Source of the DNA: Calothrix sp. PCC 7103
GTDB taxonomy: Bacteria > Cyanobacteriota > Cyanobacteriia > Cyanobacteriales > Nostocaceae
Length of the DNA: 64,000 nt
Direction: 5' to 3'
Assembly (NCBI RefSeq): GCF_000331305.1
Contig: NZ_KB217480.1
Span: forward strand, 112,864 to 176,863
The notes under the pieces were generated by a model. That model made no database searches. It was given only the letters and a program-made list of their open reading frames with translations, and had not been told where the DNA came from. Each line of letters begins with the position of its first letter. Within the stretch, counting starts at the first letter, position 1. A program made the position numbers and the translations under genes. This document shows positions 1 to 8,507 of the stretch, in pieces.

Positions 1-1
1 T

Positions 2-100
2 AGGTCTAAATTCAAAAGTAAAAAGCGATTACATCGAGGCAATGGTACTGTTAAGCAGCAGTTAACTTTCAAAGTCTTTGAAACTGCTGCTAGCACATAG
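2..100 (+). CDS. 3' end of an unidentified gene entering from the left edge
   Basis: A reading frame is open from the first bases to a TAG ending at 100 and encodes about 32 basic, lysine/threonine-rich residues ending in ETAAST. No start codon is visible, so it would be the tail of a gene that begins outside the window. The tail is too short to identify. It could also be a chance open frame, because only about 33 codons are available. Confidence 0.3.
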   Translation, partial: RSKFKSKKRLHRGNGTVKQQLTFKVFETAAST

Positions 101-236
101 TAATTGTGGACAGTATAAACGATAAACGGTTCAAATGATTGTTAGAAACTTTTAAATAATATTAAATATAAAATTACGTTCCTTGATAATATATTTGTCT
201 AGGCGTGAATTTCTGCGGGTTTATATATACTGTTTA

Positions 237-326
237 AGTTCTCGTGTTTAAAACGAGAACTATATTTTCTTTATTTTACCCTTTATTCTTCCTTAACCGA
301 GCAGTATTGTTAACCGAGCAGTATTG
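237..326 (+). repeat. Hairpin plus conserved T-rich tail element, copy A
   Basis: A 9-bp perfect stem (AGTTCTCGT at 237-245 with ACGAGAACT at 253-261) is followed by a pyrimidine-rich stretch and two tandem copies of TTAACCGAGCAGTATTG (293-309 and 310-326). The same architecture recurs at 62521-62592 with a different stem sequence but an almost identical tail. The position, about 140 bp after a stop codon and followed by T-rich sequence, fits a terminator on the plus strand. The conservation of the distal tail is not explained by termination alone. Confidence 0.55.
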
Positions 327-354
327 ATAGTGGTGGAGATAACTGGCGCCGCTT

Positions 355-903
355 TTACACTGCTACATGTTCTATATTTGGAGTGTATAAAGCGAAACTA
401 TGATGATTAATTAGTAAAAATGTGTTGTTATCTTTGATTAAATCGCCTGTGCAAGTGATTGGCAAGCGTTCGTTGTATGCGGTGGTGGCTATTTGATAGT
501 GTTCTGGGTTTAGTTTGATGTTGATAAGCTCTGGTTTGGCTATGATGAAACCCATTACTGTGATGTTGTTTTGTTGAGATAGTTTGGTTACTATTCCCTG
601 TATGGATGTGTTGGGGATGGTTGTTATTAAGTCACTTAGTATATCTAGTTGGGAGCGTTGTTCTACTTTTTCTAGGGTTTCTAATATTTCTGCCATGCGT
701 AGCGCATATGACCGTGTTGTTCTGTTTAATGGTAGGGTTATGTCGTATTCGTCGTATTCTTCATCGTTTTTTGATTTTACCCAAACAGACTCTTTGCCAT
801 CAGTATGACTTTCGCGCATCCATCCGCGCGCTTTTAAATAGGTGGTTAATTTTTGGGGGTCTAGGTTTGAGAGGATATTGGGGTCGCGTACTGTGACTAT
901 CAT
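355..903 (-). CDS. Uncharacterised partner of a DUF4365 protein
   Basis: The 182-residue protein is not one I recognise. It starts MIVTVRDPNILSNL and has an acidic segment (NDEEYDEYDITLPL) near residues 46-59, a helical middle part and a hydrophobic C-terminus. Its start codon overlaps the stop of the upstream DUF4365 gene by 4 bp (ATGA arrangement, 900-903), so the two are almost certainly co-transcribed and translationally coupled. No catalytic motif is visible. By context it could be an immunity or antitoxin-like partner of the nuclease-fold protein; that is inference only. Confidence 0.65.
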   Translation of the reverse strand: MIVTVRDPNILSNLDPQKLTTYLKARGWMRESHTDGKESVWVKSKNDEEYDEYDITLPLNRTTRSYALRMAEILETLEKVEQRSQLDILSDLITTIPNTSIQGIVTKLSQQNNITVMGFIIAKPELINIKLNPEHYQIATTAYNERLPITCTGDLIKDNNTFLLINHHSFALYTPNIEHVAV

Positions 904-1406
904 ATTGCTTCTCCGTTAGCTATTCGTTGCATGAGGGTTTTTAATGCGTTAACACTAAAAACGTTGGTTCGGGGTATATAAACAGTGACTTTGTTTTGGT
1001 TGGTTCTTTCTGGTTGACCCCGTAACGATACCCAGTAAGCACAGCGTTTTAAACAAAGTTCTGTCTCTGACTGCTGTAACCATTCTTCAATTTTTTCAGG
1101 CACTAAGAGAATAATTAATAGTAAAGGGTCGTCGTTGGGATTAATATTGCTTAATTCATTATAATTCTTTATCTCAAGCGGAAATCTAATACCGTCATCA
1201 CCAAGTAAGTCTTGGGAAGTACATTTTAACTGTAAATCGAGACGAGTTCGGCGCCTGGAACCTGGTGATACTAGTCCTGTTATAGTTACATCAACCCCTA
1301 CCAAGTCTAATGGTCTAGGTGCAATTTGAAAGGAATACCCAGATGCTGATGCTACCGCGCTAATATAAGCATAACTGTATTCTTCTTTTTGGGTGGTTAT
1401 GAACAT
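900..1406 (-). CDS. DUF4365 domain protein (nuclease-like fold)
   Basis: The 168-residue protein resembles the DUF4365 family, which is thought to adopt a PD-(D/E)XK nuclease-like fold. It begins with a Q-K-E-E-Y-S-Y-A-Y-I helix, followed by a region with D (LVGVDVTITG, about residues 36-45) and a beta strand DLQLKC (about 57-62) that matches the acidic-x-K pattern. The C-terminal half reads as a domain with a W-x-S strand (YWVSLRG). It is the first gene of a two-gene operon with the downstream hypothetical gene (4-bp overlap). Proteins of this family occur in accessory regions and may act on nucleic acid; substrate and role are unknown here. Confidence 0.7.
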   Translation of the reverse strand: MFITTQKEEYSYAYISAVASASGYSFQIAPRPLDLVGVDVTITGLVSPGSRRRTRLDLQLKCTSQDLLGDDGIRFPLEIKNYNELSNINPNDDPLLLIILLVPEKIEEWLQQSETELCLKRCAYWVSLRGQPERTNQNKVTVYIPRTNVFSVNALKTLMQRIANGEAI

Positions 1407-1922
1407 TTATTTTTATGCACCTCGAAAACTGGAGTGAAGGGACGCACTATCAACGTTTTATCTTAATTCATTAATGCTCCAATGAGAAATATCTCCATCA
1501 GTTATATATAATGATGGAGATAGCAACATATGAAGTTTTAAGTATTATTGTTTGGGTTGTAGGTCGCAGGCGCCTTCATAAGAGTCGGTACTCTAACCCC
1601 CATGTTTTAATTCCCAGGAAGCGCGGAATTACAATTGTTGTCTAGGAGACGGGACGCTCGCGGGCGCGCCAGTGCCATTAGTGCGAGGATGATAAGCACC
1701 CATAGGGAATAACGAGTTTTTGAGGCTAAGTTGTTTTTCATAACTAGTAAGGATTTACGTAGATAAGGGTTGTTGGTGGAAACGCTTCCGACTTATCTTT
1801 AGTATCTTGGTGATAGCGAATTAGTTCAGCTTTGGCATTGCCTGACTTCTGCGTGATTTTGGCATGACTTTAGCAAGATATGAATTTTTAAATTAAAATC
1901 GATATAGTCTATATACTGATGT
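1407..1922. promoter_or_regulatory. Divergent intergenic region with an inverted repeat
   Basis: This 516-bp region separates the minus-strand DUF4365 operon from a plus-strand gene and should hold both promoters. A 10-bp perfect inverted repeat (ATCTCCATCA at 1491-1500, TGATGGAGAT at 1512-1521) with an 11-nt AT-rich spacer lies about 85 bp upstream of the DUF4365 start. It is a candidate operator, or a hairpin in the 5' leader. I see no open frame worth calling in the rest. Confidence 0.4.
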
Positions 1923-3516
1923 ATGCCGCAAAATTCTATTGCTGCTTGCTCTGATGGTATCGAGAAAGCAAAACAAGCTTTAAAAAGGAAAGGATTAAAC
2001 CGACAGAAATTAGTTGGATATAAGGACTGTAATCTTTCTCGAAGCACAATCTATAATTTTTTTAACGGAAAATATGTCAGTAATGAAAGTTTTGTTAGTG
2101 TCTGCAAGGTTCTTGAACTTGATTTTGATGAAGTTGCTGGTATTGCACAAGCGTCAAGGCAAGTAAGCGAACAATCGGCGCAAAACAGTGAGCCTGTTTG
2201 TGAGACTATAAATATAAAATTGCCTGGGCAACAGCGTAGAAATTTACAACAGGCTTTACTTGATGCTTTTCCAAGTAAATCATCATTAGAGCAAATGTTA
2301 TCATTTGAATTAGATAAGAATTTAAATGCAATTGTTGAAGGAGGCAGTTTACAAGACATTGTTTTTGCATTAATAACAACAGCAGTATCTCAAGGATGGA
2401 TTCAAGATTTAGTTCGTGCTGCCAAAGCTTCAAATCCTGGGAATTCTAAGTTACAAAATATTGCCTCGGAGTTATTAACTAGTACTTTAACTGAGACTAT
2501 AAATATTGATGAGTTAGTACAAACCGCGCGCGATAAAATTGGCGCCTATATTGAAGAACGATGCGGTACGATGCGTGTACTAGATATGACGCAGCCAATG
2601 GGGTTAGATGATATTTATACGCGCGCGGGGTATTTACTCATTTTCACATCTGACCGTTCATGAGTATTTTACGGCAAGAAAGATTAAAGAAGCAGGTAAC
2701 GATATACTGTTGCACATACTAGCTGTTCGCATTAGCGAAACACGTTGGCGTGAAGTTTTTTTATTAACAGTAGGGATGTTAGTTAATGCGGATTCGCTGT
2801 TGCTATTGATGAAGCAACAAATTGATAGTTTACTAGAGGGGGATGAAAGATTACAGCAGTATCTTACTTGGGTTGAGGAAAAATCTAATTCGGTTGAGGC
2901 GCTTTATAAAAAAGCTGCTGTGCGTGCTTGGTACTTTGCACTCTATCTAGAACTTGACCGGGACATTATCCGAGACTTTGAACGAGATGGCATCCAATAC
3001 TTTACTGAAAGCATGACTTACGAGTTACAGCTTGACCGATCTCTTGCTCAATACCTCGATATGTTTCGAGACCTTACTCAATATGTCCTTAACCAAGATG
3101 TTACCCAAGGCTTCAACCTCAATCAATATATTGATATTGTTTTTAACTTTGACCAAGACATGAATCTAGACATTGCCTTAGAGCGTAACGAAGAATTGAA
3201 GCGCAAGCTGCTTTCATTACAAGCTCAACTACCTAACCCAAAGGAAAATTTTGATACTAAGAAACAATGCTGGATGTCTTACGGCGCCAATTGGACTCAA
3301 GAGTTTATGGCTATTATGATTGAGCATCGTAATATTGGTCATAATTGGGAATTTACTGACGCTCAAAAAGAATTGTTGGAGAAATATTATGATGCCAACA
3401 AGTTTCTCATTGAATGTCTTAACAGTGATTGTTATGTTAGTCGTGATGTTCGTAAATATATTGAAGATACGTTGATATTACCTATAAAGTCTATACCACC
3501 CGCACGTTTTGAGTAA
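1923..3516 (+). pseudogene. EAD1-NACHT conflict protein with its NTPase core deleted
   Basis: The first frame (1923-2663, 246 codons) encodes an N-terminal HTH-like segment (about 10-75, with SRSTIYNFFNGK), then an effector-associated domain 1 (EAD1, about 103-183: AFPSKSSLEQML, GGSLQDIVF, QGWIQDLVRAA, NPGN), then the linker found before cyanobacterial NACHT modules (ERCGTMRVLDM, then LDDIYT). The second frame (2608-3516) resumes at the far end of a NACHT protein (SFSHLTVHEYFTARKI) and continues as the helical C-terminal domain. The Walker A and B NTPase part is absent and the frame changes at the junction, which lies in an alternating CGCGCG run near 2612-2624. EAD1 domains are known to recruit effectors to STAND-type NTPases. 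The gene is almost certainly inactive as a switch, although the HTH-EAD1 half could still be made. Confidence 0.75.
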
Positions 3517-3517
3517 T

Positions 3518-3883
3518 TTATCCTAAAGTTAGCAGTTGTGAGGGGAAGTCAACTACTAACCTTCGCGTTAATAAACAGGGTAAACCTAATAAGACTTCTG
3601 CTATATCATCTCCAGTGACAACGGGGATGGTAAGGTTTTGTCCATCTAAGTTAACAGTTCCAGCATAAACGTTAAATTGTGCTTCCCCGGTTGCGGTTAG
3701 ACGTGTTTCATCATTATCAGTAAGCTGCCATTCTAAAGATACAGCATCTTGAGTATTTACTGCTAGCCAACCAGTAAAGCCAGTATCAAAAAGTGCATCT
3801 ACCGTTATTATTGAACCATCTTCTGCTACAAAGTCTATTTCAAAGATTAGTTCGTTACTGTCGCTAAATTTCCCTTCAATCAA
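3518..3883 (-). CDS. Retropepsin-like aspartic protease, module copy 1
   Basis: The 121-residue single-domain protein has the aspartic protease signature D-T-G (residues 33-35, in ALFDTGFTG) and, near the C-terminus, the hydrophobic-hydrophobic-glycine element (EVLLGLPCLL) that completes the retropepsin fold. Such clan AA proteases act as homodimers, each subunit contributing one aspartate. The start overlaps the stop of the upstream small gene by 4 bp (ATGA, 3880-3883). Two more copies of the same gene pair occur at 4364-5043 and 20562-21238. No signal peptide is visible, so it is probably cytoplasmic. The substrate is unknown; the coupled neighbour is the first candidate. Confidence 0.75.
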   Translation of the reverse strand: MIEGKFSDSNELIFEIDFVAEDGSIITVDALFDTGFTGWLAVNTQDAVSLEWQLTDNDETRLTATGEAQFNVYAGTVNLDGQNLTIPVVTGDDIAEVLLGLPCLLTRRLVVDFPSQLLTLG

Positions 3884-4248
3884 TTTGTTTTACTCGGCGC
3901 CGTTGGTATTAATTGAAACGTACAAATTAACCGATCTGGATATTTTTGACGTGCTTTCTGTTGAGCTAATTTTTTATCAGCGTTAAGGAAATAGTCGCCA
4001 CTGTCCGGTTCGATGGCAATATACCAGCTAGGGTAATTGCTTGTTAATTCTTTGCGTAGACTATCATAAATTGCACGTGCGCGCGCAACATATCCTGGGT
4101 TTGCTTTTTTGGGAGATAGTTGTAAGGTGTATTGACGAATTCCTACCCAAGGTGTTGAAAGTTGATGTTGGTTTGTAGCGTTGTTGGGGGAAGTGTCGGA
4201 TATAAGGGTACTTGAAACAGGTGAGGGTTCAGAGTTGGTATTATTCAT
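3880..4248 (-). CDS. Small partner of the aspartic protease, module copy 1
   Basis: About 122 residues from the ATG at 4248 (MNNTNSEPSP); an in-frame upstream ATG at 4263 is less likely. A low-complexity Ser/Thr/Asn N-terminus of about 40 residues precedes the conserved core PSWYIAIEPDSGDYFLNADK (about 84-103), which also occurs in the partners at 4364 and 20562 as NWY-x-(A/T)-(V/I)-EP-x-SG-(E/D)-YF. The pattern (short beta hairpin, then a helix with A..K.P) resembles DUF5678-like small domains, but I cannot confirm that. It precedes the protease with a 4-bp overlap. The longer N-terminus distinguishes it from the other two copies. Confidence 0.65.
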   Translation of the reverse strand: MNNTNSEPSPVSSTLISDTSPNNATNQHQLSTPWVGIRQYTLQLSPKKANPGYVARARAIYDSLRKELTSNYPSWYIAIEPDSGDYFLNADKKLAQQKARQKYPDRLICTFQLIPTAPSKTN

Positions 4249-4363
4249 GAAAATTACTGCCACAAGTGGATTAACGTTCCTATTAACATTTTACGCTGCT
4301 ACACGCTCTGTTTTTATAAGATAAGAGAGAATAGAAGTGTCGCGACTCTTATAATAACTAACC

Positions 4364-4681
4364 ATGACTGAAACTAAAACAACTCGTACCACGCGCTCTG
4401 GACGCATTTTTCCTGAAATTCAGTGGACAGAGGAACAATTTGCTGAGTGGGAAAGAGAACATGAGGAATTTTATCAACGTTGTAAACCTATTTTTGATCA
4501 AGTTAAAGACCAATTGATGGAGACTCATTACAATTGGTATGTTGCGGTTGAACCAGATAGTGGAGAATATTTTGTTGATAAAGATTTAGAAGTTGCTTCG
4601 CGGGTATGTCGTGACAAGCATCCTGATAAAATACATTATGCTTTCCGAATTAATGAAACAGGGGCTTGCGGCACGATATGA
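4364..4681 (+). CDS. Small partner of the aspartic protease, module copy 2
   Basis: The 105-residue protein begins MTETKTTRTTRSGRIFPEIQ, a basic N-terminus shared with the copy at 20562, followed by a charged helix (about 25-50) and the core NWYVAVEPDSGEYFVDKD. It ends in RINETGACGTI, also shared with the third copy. It lies back-to-back with copy 1 (4248 and 4364 divergent), so about 115 bp hold both promoters. The stop overlaps the protease start by 4 bp. The role is unknown; constant pairing suggests an inhibitor, substrate or targeting subunit. Confidence 0.7.
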   Translation: MTETKTTRTTRSGRIFPEIQWTEEQFAEWEREHEEFYQRCKPIFDQVKDQLMETHYNWYVAVEPDSGEYFVDKDLEVASRVCRDKHPDKIHYAFRINETGACGTI

Positions 4682-5043
4682 CGATATCTGGTAGGTTTGG
4701 TGATGAGGATGCTTTAATTTTTGAGGTGTCACTTATTGATGACCAGGGATTAGAGCTAGAAATTGATGCAATGTTCGATACTGGCTTTTCTTATTGGTTG
4801 GCTGTTGATAGTCAGGATGTAAGTGCTTTTAATTGGGTCTTTATACGAAGACAAATAATGGAAACTGCACGAGGGAATTTTAGGTTTAATATTTACGCAG
4901 GTAAGATTAAACTTGATGGTGTTGAATATGACATCCCTGTTCATGTTGGTACAGGTTTATCTGAGGTTTTACTTGGGCGCCAATGGTTAACAACTAGAAA
5001 ATTGTTGGTTGATATGCCCAACCGTGTGCTAACTTTAGGATGA
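4678..5043 (+). CDS. Retropepsin-like aspartic protease, module copy 2
   Basis: I chose the ATG at 4678 because it overlaps the upstream TGA (ATGA), exactly as in the other two modules; a GTG/ATG-type start slightly upstream is possible. The 121-residue product has DTG at residues 34-36 (AMFDTGFSYW) and the C-terminal element EVLLGRQWLTTRKLLVD. The DTG-flanking glycine of copy 1 (DTGFTG) is replaced by S-Y here. It is directly followed, with another 4-bp overlap, by a fragment of a third gene (5040-5138), suggesting the intact operon once had three genes. Confidence 0.72.
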   Translation: MTISGRFGDEDALIFEVSLIDDQGLELEIDAMFDTGFSYWLAVDSQDVSAFNWVFIRRQIMETARGNFRFNIYAGKIKLDGVEYDIPVHVGTGLSEVLLGRQWLTTRKLLVDMPNRVLTLG

Positions 5044-5138
5044 ATAATTATCCTATTACCCGCGCGCGTATTGACGAGTTGCTCAGGTTTCTAGCTTTAT
5101 TTGATGCGGTTAAAGCTTGCACTCGCAGGTGTTCTTGA
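5040..5138 (+). pseudogene. N-terminal fragment of a small protein, fused to ParA debris
   Basis: The ATG at 5040 overlaps the protease stop (ATGA) and encodes MNNYPITRARIDELLRFLAL before running into out-of-frame DNA and a TGA at 5138. The ARIDELLRFL start resembles the beginning of DUF6508-type proteins; I am not sure of this. The frame is lost at about 5100, where parA sequence begins, so a deletion has joined the two genes. Confidence 0.45.
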
Positions 5139-5417
5139 GAGTTACGACTATATATTAATTGACTGCCCGCCTTCTTTGGGTGTCCTGTCGATACTGAGCT
5201 TGACGGCTGCTAATTATGTTCTTATCCCTATTCAAACTCACTTTAAGGCTTTTAAGGGTACTGAGTTGTTGTTAAATACTATCAAAGAAATCAAGAAGCA
5301 TGTTAACCCACAGTTGGCTATTGCCGGCTTTGTTCCGACGCTGTTTAGCAATGCTAGCCAAGATAAGGTTATTTTACAAGCTCTGGAACAACAATTGGCG
5401 CCTATAGCCCGCATTTA

Positions 5418-6500
5418 AGTAGTTACGCAAAATCGATTATATATTCTTCTCCAAAATTCTTTAAGATGTATTCTACTGACTCAACCAACCTCTCCCAACT
5501 CTCATAAGCATCTATTTCTAGCCAATAATATTTAATAAAACGCCACAAAGATTCAATGATATTCAATTCGGGGGAGTATGTGGGTAGGAAAAATAAGGTT
5601 AATCCTTTTTCTTTCCATTCTTCTAGTTTATCAAGTAGCGCATGACTAGTATGAATTGAAGAATTATCAACTACTAATACAGTCTTTTTCTCAAGAGTTT
5701 CACAAAATTTATCAATACATGCTATTACAACATCACTATTAATGCTGCGTTCAAATAAATAAACCTCTAAATCGTTTCTTCTATTTAAAAAGCCTAAAGC
5801 ATTTAAACGCTTACTTCTCTGAGTTTTTACAATAATAGTTTCTCCTTTTTCTTGCCATGCATATGGAACATAAGAAGTTAAGCAAAACCCTGTTTCATCA
5901 ACATATCTTAAATCAATTTCTCCTCTATCGTCTTGTTTTCTTAATTCTTCTAATTCTTCCTTTTTTTGCTTGTATACTGACTCTTCTGGCTCTCCTGCCA
6001 CGCCTCTTTTAATGCGGCGCCATGTAACATCAAAAAACTCTAAAACTCGCTTAATTGTATCATTACTAACATCAATTCCCCATTCATCTCTAATTTTCAT
6101 TCTTACAATATGTAAATTTCTTGAATTTTCAAGCGACCAGTGTTTAACCTGCTCTTTTTGTTCATCATCTAATTTTGACTTTCTTCCTCTTCCCTTTTTG
6201 TCGTATAACCCAGCTAGTACATAATTATCCCAATCATCAAACCAGTTAGTAATCGTTAGACGACTGACATTAAAAATTTTAGTTAAGTCGGTTATTTTAT
6301 ATCCATCATGACTTAATTTTATACACTGCGCTCTCTGCCGTACTTGATGATATTTACTGTATTTATAAATTCTTTCTAAAATTTTGATGGTTTCTTGACT
6401 TAATCCTTTGATAAAACGCATGTTCGCACCCCTTTCTTGACGTTTTAGTTTTCTAGTCATAGTTTATCATGAAATGCATAAATATTTTTGCGTACCTACT
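5418..6500 (-). mobile_element. IS630/Tc1-type insertion sequence, copy 1 (in parA)
   Basis: The element is 1083 bp, bounded by imperfect terminal inverted repeats (AGTAGTTACGCAAAA at the left end, AGTAGGTACGCAAAA read inward from the right end) and flanked by TA at 5416-5417 and 6501-6502. TA target duplication is diagnostic for IS630/Tc1-mariner elements. It inserted into parA. An equal-length copy with apparently identical protein lies at 26258-27340 in the opposite orientation. Confidence 0.9.
5423..6460 (-). CDS. IS630 family transposase, copy 1
   Basis: The 345-residue DDE transposase has an N-terminal HTH (about 25-80, with ITDLTKIFNVSRLTITNWF), a winged-helix/linker segment with GRGRKSKL, and a catalytic domain with D188 (RYVDETGF), D265 (VVDNSSIH) and E303 (SPELNIIES). 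These are the three metal-binding residues of the Tc1/mariner-IS630 superfamily. It is a single intact frame, so it is potentially active and can mobilise itself and short elements with the same ends. The ATG encoding residue 14 (MRFIKGL) has a good GGGG-type ribosome site just upstream and may be the real start. Confidence 0.92.
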   Translation of the reverse strand: MTRKLKRQERGANMRFIKGLSQETIKILERIYKYSKYHQVRQRAQCIKLSHDGYKITDLTKIFNVSRLTITNWFDDWDNYVLAGLYDKKGRGRKSKLDDEQKEQVKHWSLENSRNLHIVRMKIRDEWGIDVSNDTIKRVLEFFDVTWRRIKRGVAGEPEESVYKQKKEELEELRKQDDRGEIDLRYVDETGFCLTSYVPYAWQEKGETIIVKTQRSKRLNALGFLNRRNDLEVYLFERSINSDVVIACIDKFCETLEKKTVLVVDNSSIHTSHALLDKLEEWKEKGLTLFFLPTYSPELNIIESLWRFIKYYWLEIDAYESWERLVESVEYILKNFGEEYIIDFA

Positions 6501-6671
6501 TATTCTCCTATCCCGCGCGCTACTGCTTTTGCTGATGCGGCGATGAATCGTCAACCGCTTGCGGTATACTCGGCAAAACATCCTTCGCTTACTGTGTTGA
6601 AGGAAATTGCAATCGGTATGGATAAATTAAAATAACTAAAAATAAAGATAATTTAAGCGGAGGAACGTGCG

Positions 6672-7637
6672 ATGAGAAAAAAAATACCACCAGTCCCTCA
6701 AATGCGTGGGGTACAGGATTTACTATCTGTTCATAATGATGATGTACAGCCGCATAACGAGGTGGCTATTGATAAAATTAAGGTGAACTCTAAGCAACCA
6801 AAACGCTGGTTTGACCCATTGAAAATGGCACAACTTGTTGAGTCGGTGCGTGAGTATGGCATTTTAGAACCGCTATTAGTTAGACCCTTGGATAATGGGG
6901 AGTATGAGCTTATTGCAGGGGAACGGCGCCTGCGCGCGGCAAAGGAAGTTAAACTAACCGAAGTACCAATCGTTAGTAAAGAGCTTTCGGATAAACAAGC
7001 GTTATCTGTATCTATATTGGAAAATTTACAACGGGAAGATTTAAACCCTGTTGAGGAAGTTGAGGCTGTTTTAGAATTACTGGCTATATATTTAGATGTA
7101 TCAACCGATGAAGTTAAATCAATTCTAAACGTTGCTGCAAACGCTAAAAAAAGAAATATCGAGTTGACGGAACACGTTTCACGTCAGTTAGAACAAATTG
7201 AATCTACTCTTACTAGCATCGGGAAATTTAACGCTGAAAGCTTCCGTACAAGTCGCTTACCTCTGTTAAACTTACCCCAAGATGTGTTATTAGCGCTGCG
7301 TCAGGGTCAATTAGAATATACCAAAGCACGGGTAATTGCACGGGTTAAAGATGATTCTACGCGCGCTGTTGTGCTTGAGAAAGCTATTGATGAGGATTTG
7401 TCGCTTACCCAAATTAAGGAATTAATCAAAGAATTTGATAATCATTTGCCTCCAAGTGAGAAAGAGGTGGCGCCTGATAAAGCTGTAATTCAAATGTATA
7501 CAGACCTTGGTAAGCTTCTTAAGCAAAGTAAAGTATTATCCGATGCGAAAAAGCGTAAAAAAGTTGAAAAGCTTTTGACTGATTTAGGGAAGTTGCTTGC
7601 TTCACCGGAGGAAGAAAACAGCATCTCGAATTCATAA
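6672..7637 (+). CDS. parB: ParB/RepB-type partition protein
   Basis: The 321-residue ParB-family protein should bind centromere-like sites and load the partition complex. The N-terminal ParB/Srx domain (about 30-125) includes the CTP-binding box GERRLRAA (residues 83-90) and ENLQREDLNPVEEVEA (about 117-132). A DNA-binding helical region follows (about 140-250), although its HTH is less canonical and carries a region of about 60 residues rich in K/E. The C-terminus is lysine-rich and coiled-coil-like. A GGAGG ribosome site lies 8 bp before the ATG. It follows the broken parA. I found no canonical chromosomal parS in the window, consistent with a plasmid type. Confidence 0.88.
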   Translation: MRKKIPPVPQMRGVQDLLSVHNDDVQPHNEVAIDKIKVNSKQPKRWFDPLKMAQLVESVREYGILEPLLVRPLDNGEYELIAGERRLRAAKEVKLTEVPIVSKELSDKQALSVSILENLQREDLNPVEEVEAVLELLAIYLDVSTDEVKSILNVAANAKKRNIELTEHVSRQLEQIESTLTSIGKFNAESFRTSRLPLLNLPQDVLLALRQGQLEYTKARVIARVKDDSTRAVVLEKAIDEDLSLTQIKELIKEFDNHLPPSEKEVAPDKAVIQMYTDLGKLLKQSKVLSDAKKRKKVEKLLTDLGKLLASPEEENSISNS

Positions 7638-8025
7638 ATACATATATAGAGTAACAAGTCTCAACAATCAGAAGTAGAGCGACTCAGTTATAAATAGACG
7701 GCGCCTGATAATTTCAATACATCGGAACTCTCATGTTTAGAATAGTACTAAGGATTGGTTCTGCTGTAACCAATTAAAAATTATATCTAAAGCATTTGTT
7801 AAATCTGACATATTAAAACCGTATCTCTATATTTAAACTATGCTTACACTATAACTGGCGCCATATAGTTCGGATATGAACAAACTGGCGCCGTTATAAA
7901 AATCTTAAAATGTCCACCATTGGTGGAACTTTTAAGATTTACGCATATGCACATGTAGCAAAAATTACACAAATCCTAATTAATATAGTCAGTCACGAAC
8001 AAGGTATACTGGCGCCAGAGCCAAA
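7638..8025. other. Non-coding region with a long hairpin
   Basis: No credible gene is seen in 388 bp. The clearest structure is a near-perfect hairpin at 7900-7940: an 11-bp AT-rich arm (AAATCTTAAAA) plus GTCCACCA pairing with TGGTGGA-A-C and TTTTAAGATTT, with a single-base loop region. It has no T tail and could be a transcription terminator-like or protein-binding cruciform; a parS-like centromere next to parB is a speculative alternative. Four GGCGCC sites lie in this gap. Confidence 0.4.
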
Positions 8026-8157
8026 ATGCTCCCGCGCGAAAGTAAACAATGGTTTATAGCAGGAACAGTAGGTGTAGTTAGTGCCATTGTAGTTGCAGCC
8101 GTCAGAAAAAAGGCGCCGCTAATTTATCTGAACCAAGTCAACGAGTACAATAAATAA
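8026..8157 (+). CDS. Small single-membrane-span protein
   Basis: A 43-codon frame starts MLPRESKQWFIAGTVGVVSA, continues with a hydrophobic stretch IVVAAV, and ends RKKAPLIYLNQVNEYNK. The layout (polar N-terminus, about 18 apolar residues, positive KK) is that of a one-span membrane peptide. There is no recognisable family and only a weak ribosome site, so it may be a chance frame. A second open frame without a clear start (to the TGA at 8343-8345) begins immediately after it. Confidence 0.35.
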   Translation: MLPRESKQWFIAGTVGVVSAIVVAAVRKKAPLIYLNQVNEYNK

Positions 8158-8507
8158 AACTGGTTGGGCAATGGCTGTCTTCAGCGGGTGTTGTTTCTTT
8201 TGCTACTACTGTGGGGAAAAGTAGCCGACATGGTGATATGAGCCGCCATACGAAGTATGAAACTATTGCTGTGCAATACTTCCAGAAAAATTTTCTTATA
8301 GCTCAAATTTCATACCTTACGGGGGAAGGATTTGGAAAATTTTGAGCTTTCTGGTTGTCGAGGGTGCATAAAACACAATCAGTCCAAGTAGTAGTAAACA
8401 GAAGCCCAAATCTCAAAGTTTTCTTCTTTTAACAACCTTATTAAAAATAATAAGGATAAGGAATGTAAAACTTGTGAGAAATATGGGAATAAACAATTAC
8501 ATTTTGG
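8158..8507. other. Region without a supported gene
   Basis: An open frame runs from 8156 to a TGA at 8343-8345 and encodes about 60 residues (including SSAGVVSFATTVG and YETIAVQYFQKNF), but it has no ATG or GTG near its beginning. It could be the tail of a gene whose start was lost. From 8346 to 8507 I see only AT-rich sequence, presumably the promoter of the secreted-protein gene that follows. Confidence 0.3.

Larger units (their letters stand above)
5104..6635 (+). pseudogene. parA: parA, 5' truncated and interrupted by an IS630-type element
   Basis: ParA partition ATPases drive plasmid segregation together with ParB. Here only the second half remains: RLKLALAGVLESYDYILIDC (Walker B region), the VLIPIQT strand and the C-terminal region. 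The N-terminal part with the P-loop (KGG.GKT) is missing; the frame starts abruptly at about 5104. The sequence is then split after codon ARI at 5415 by the element at 5418-6500. Removing that element and one TA restores a continuous frame (ARIYSPIPRATAFADAAMNR) ending at the TAA at 6633-6635. Intact parB follows 36 bp downstream, so this is the remnant of a normal parAB operon. ParA function, if any, must come from elsewhere. Confidence 0.85.

Noticed and set aside
584-896. Two plus-strand frames over the DUF4365 partner gene
   Set aside because: The minus-strand gene has operon coupling and normal composition; these frames are its shadows.
5970-6224. 84-codon frame inside the IS630 element (also 26534-26788)
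   Set aside because: Antisense to the transposase and present only because the transposase is duplicated.
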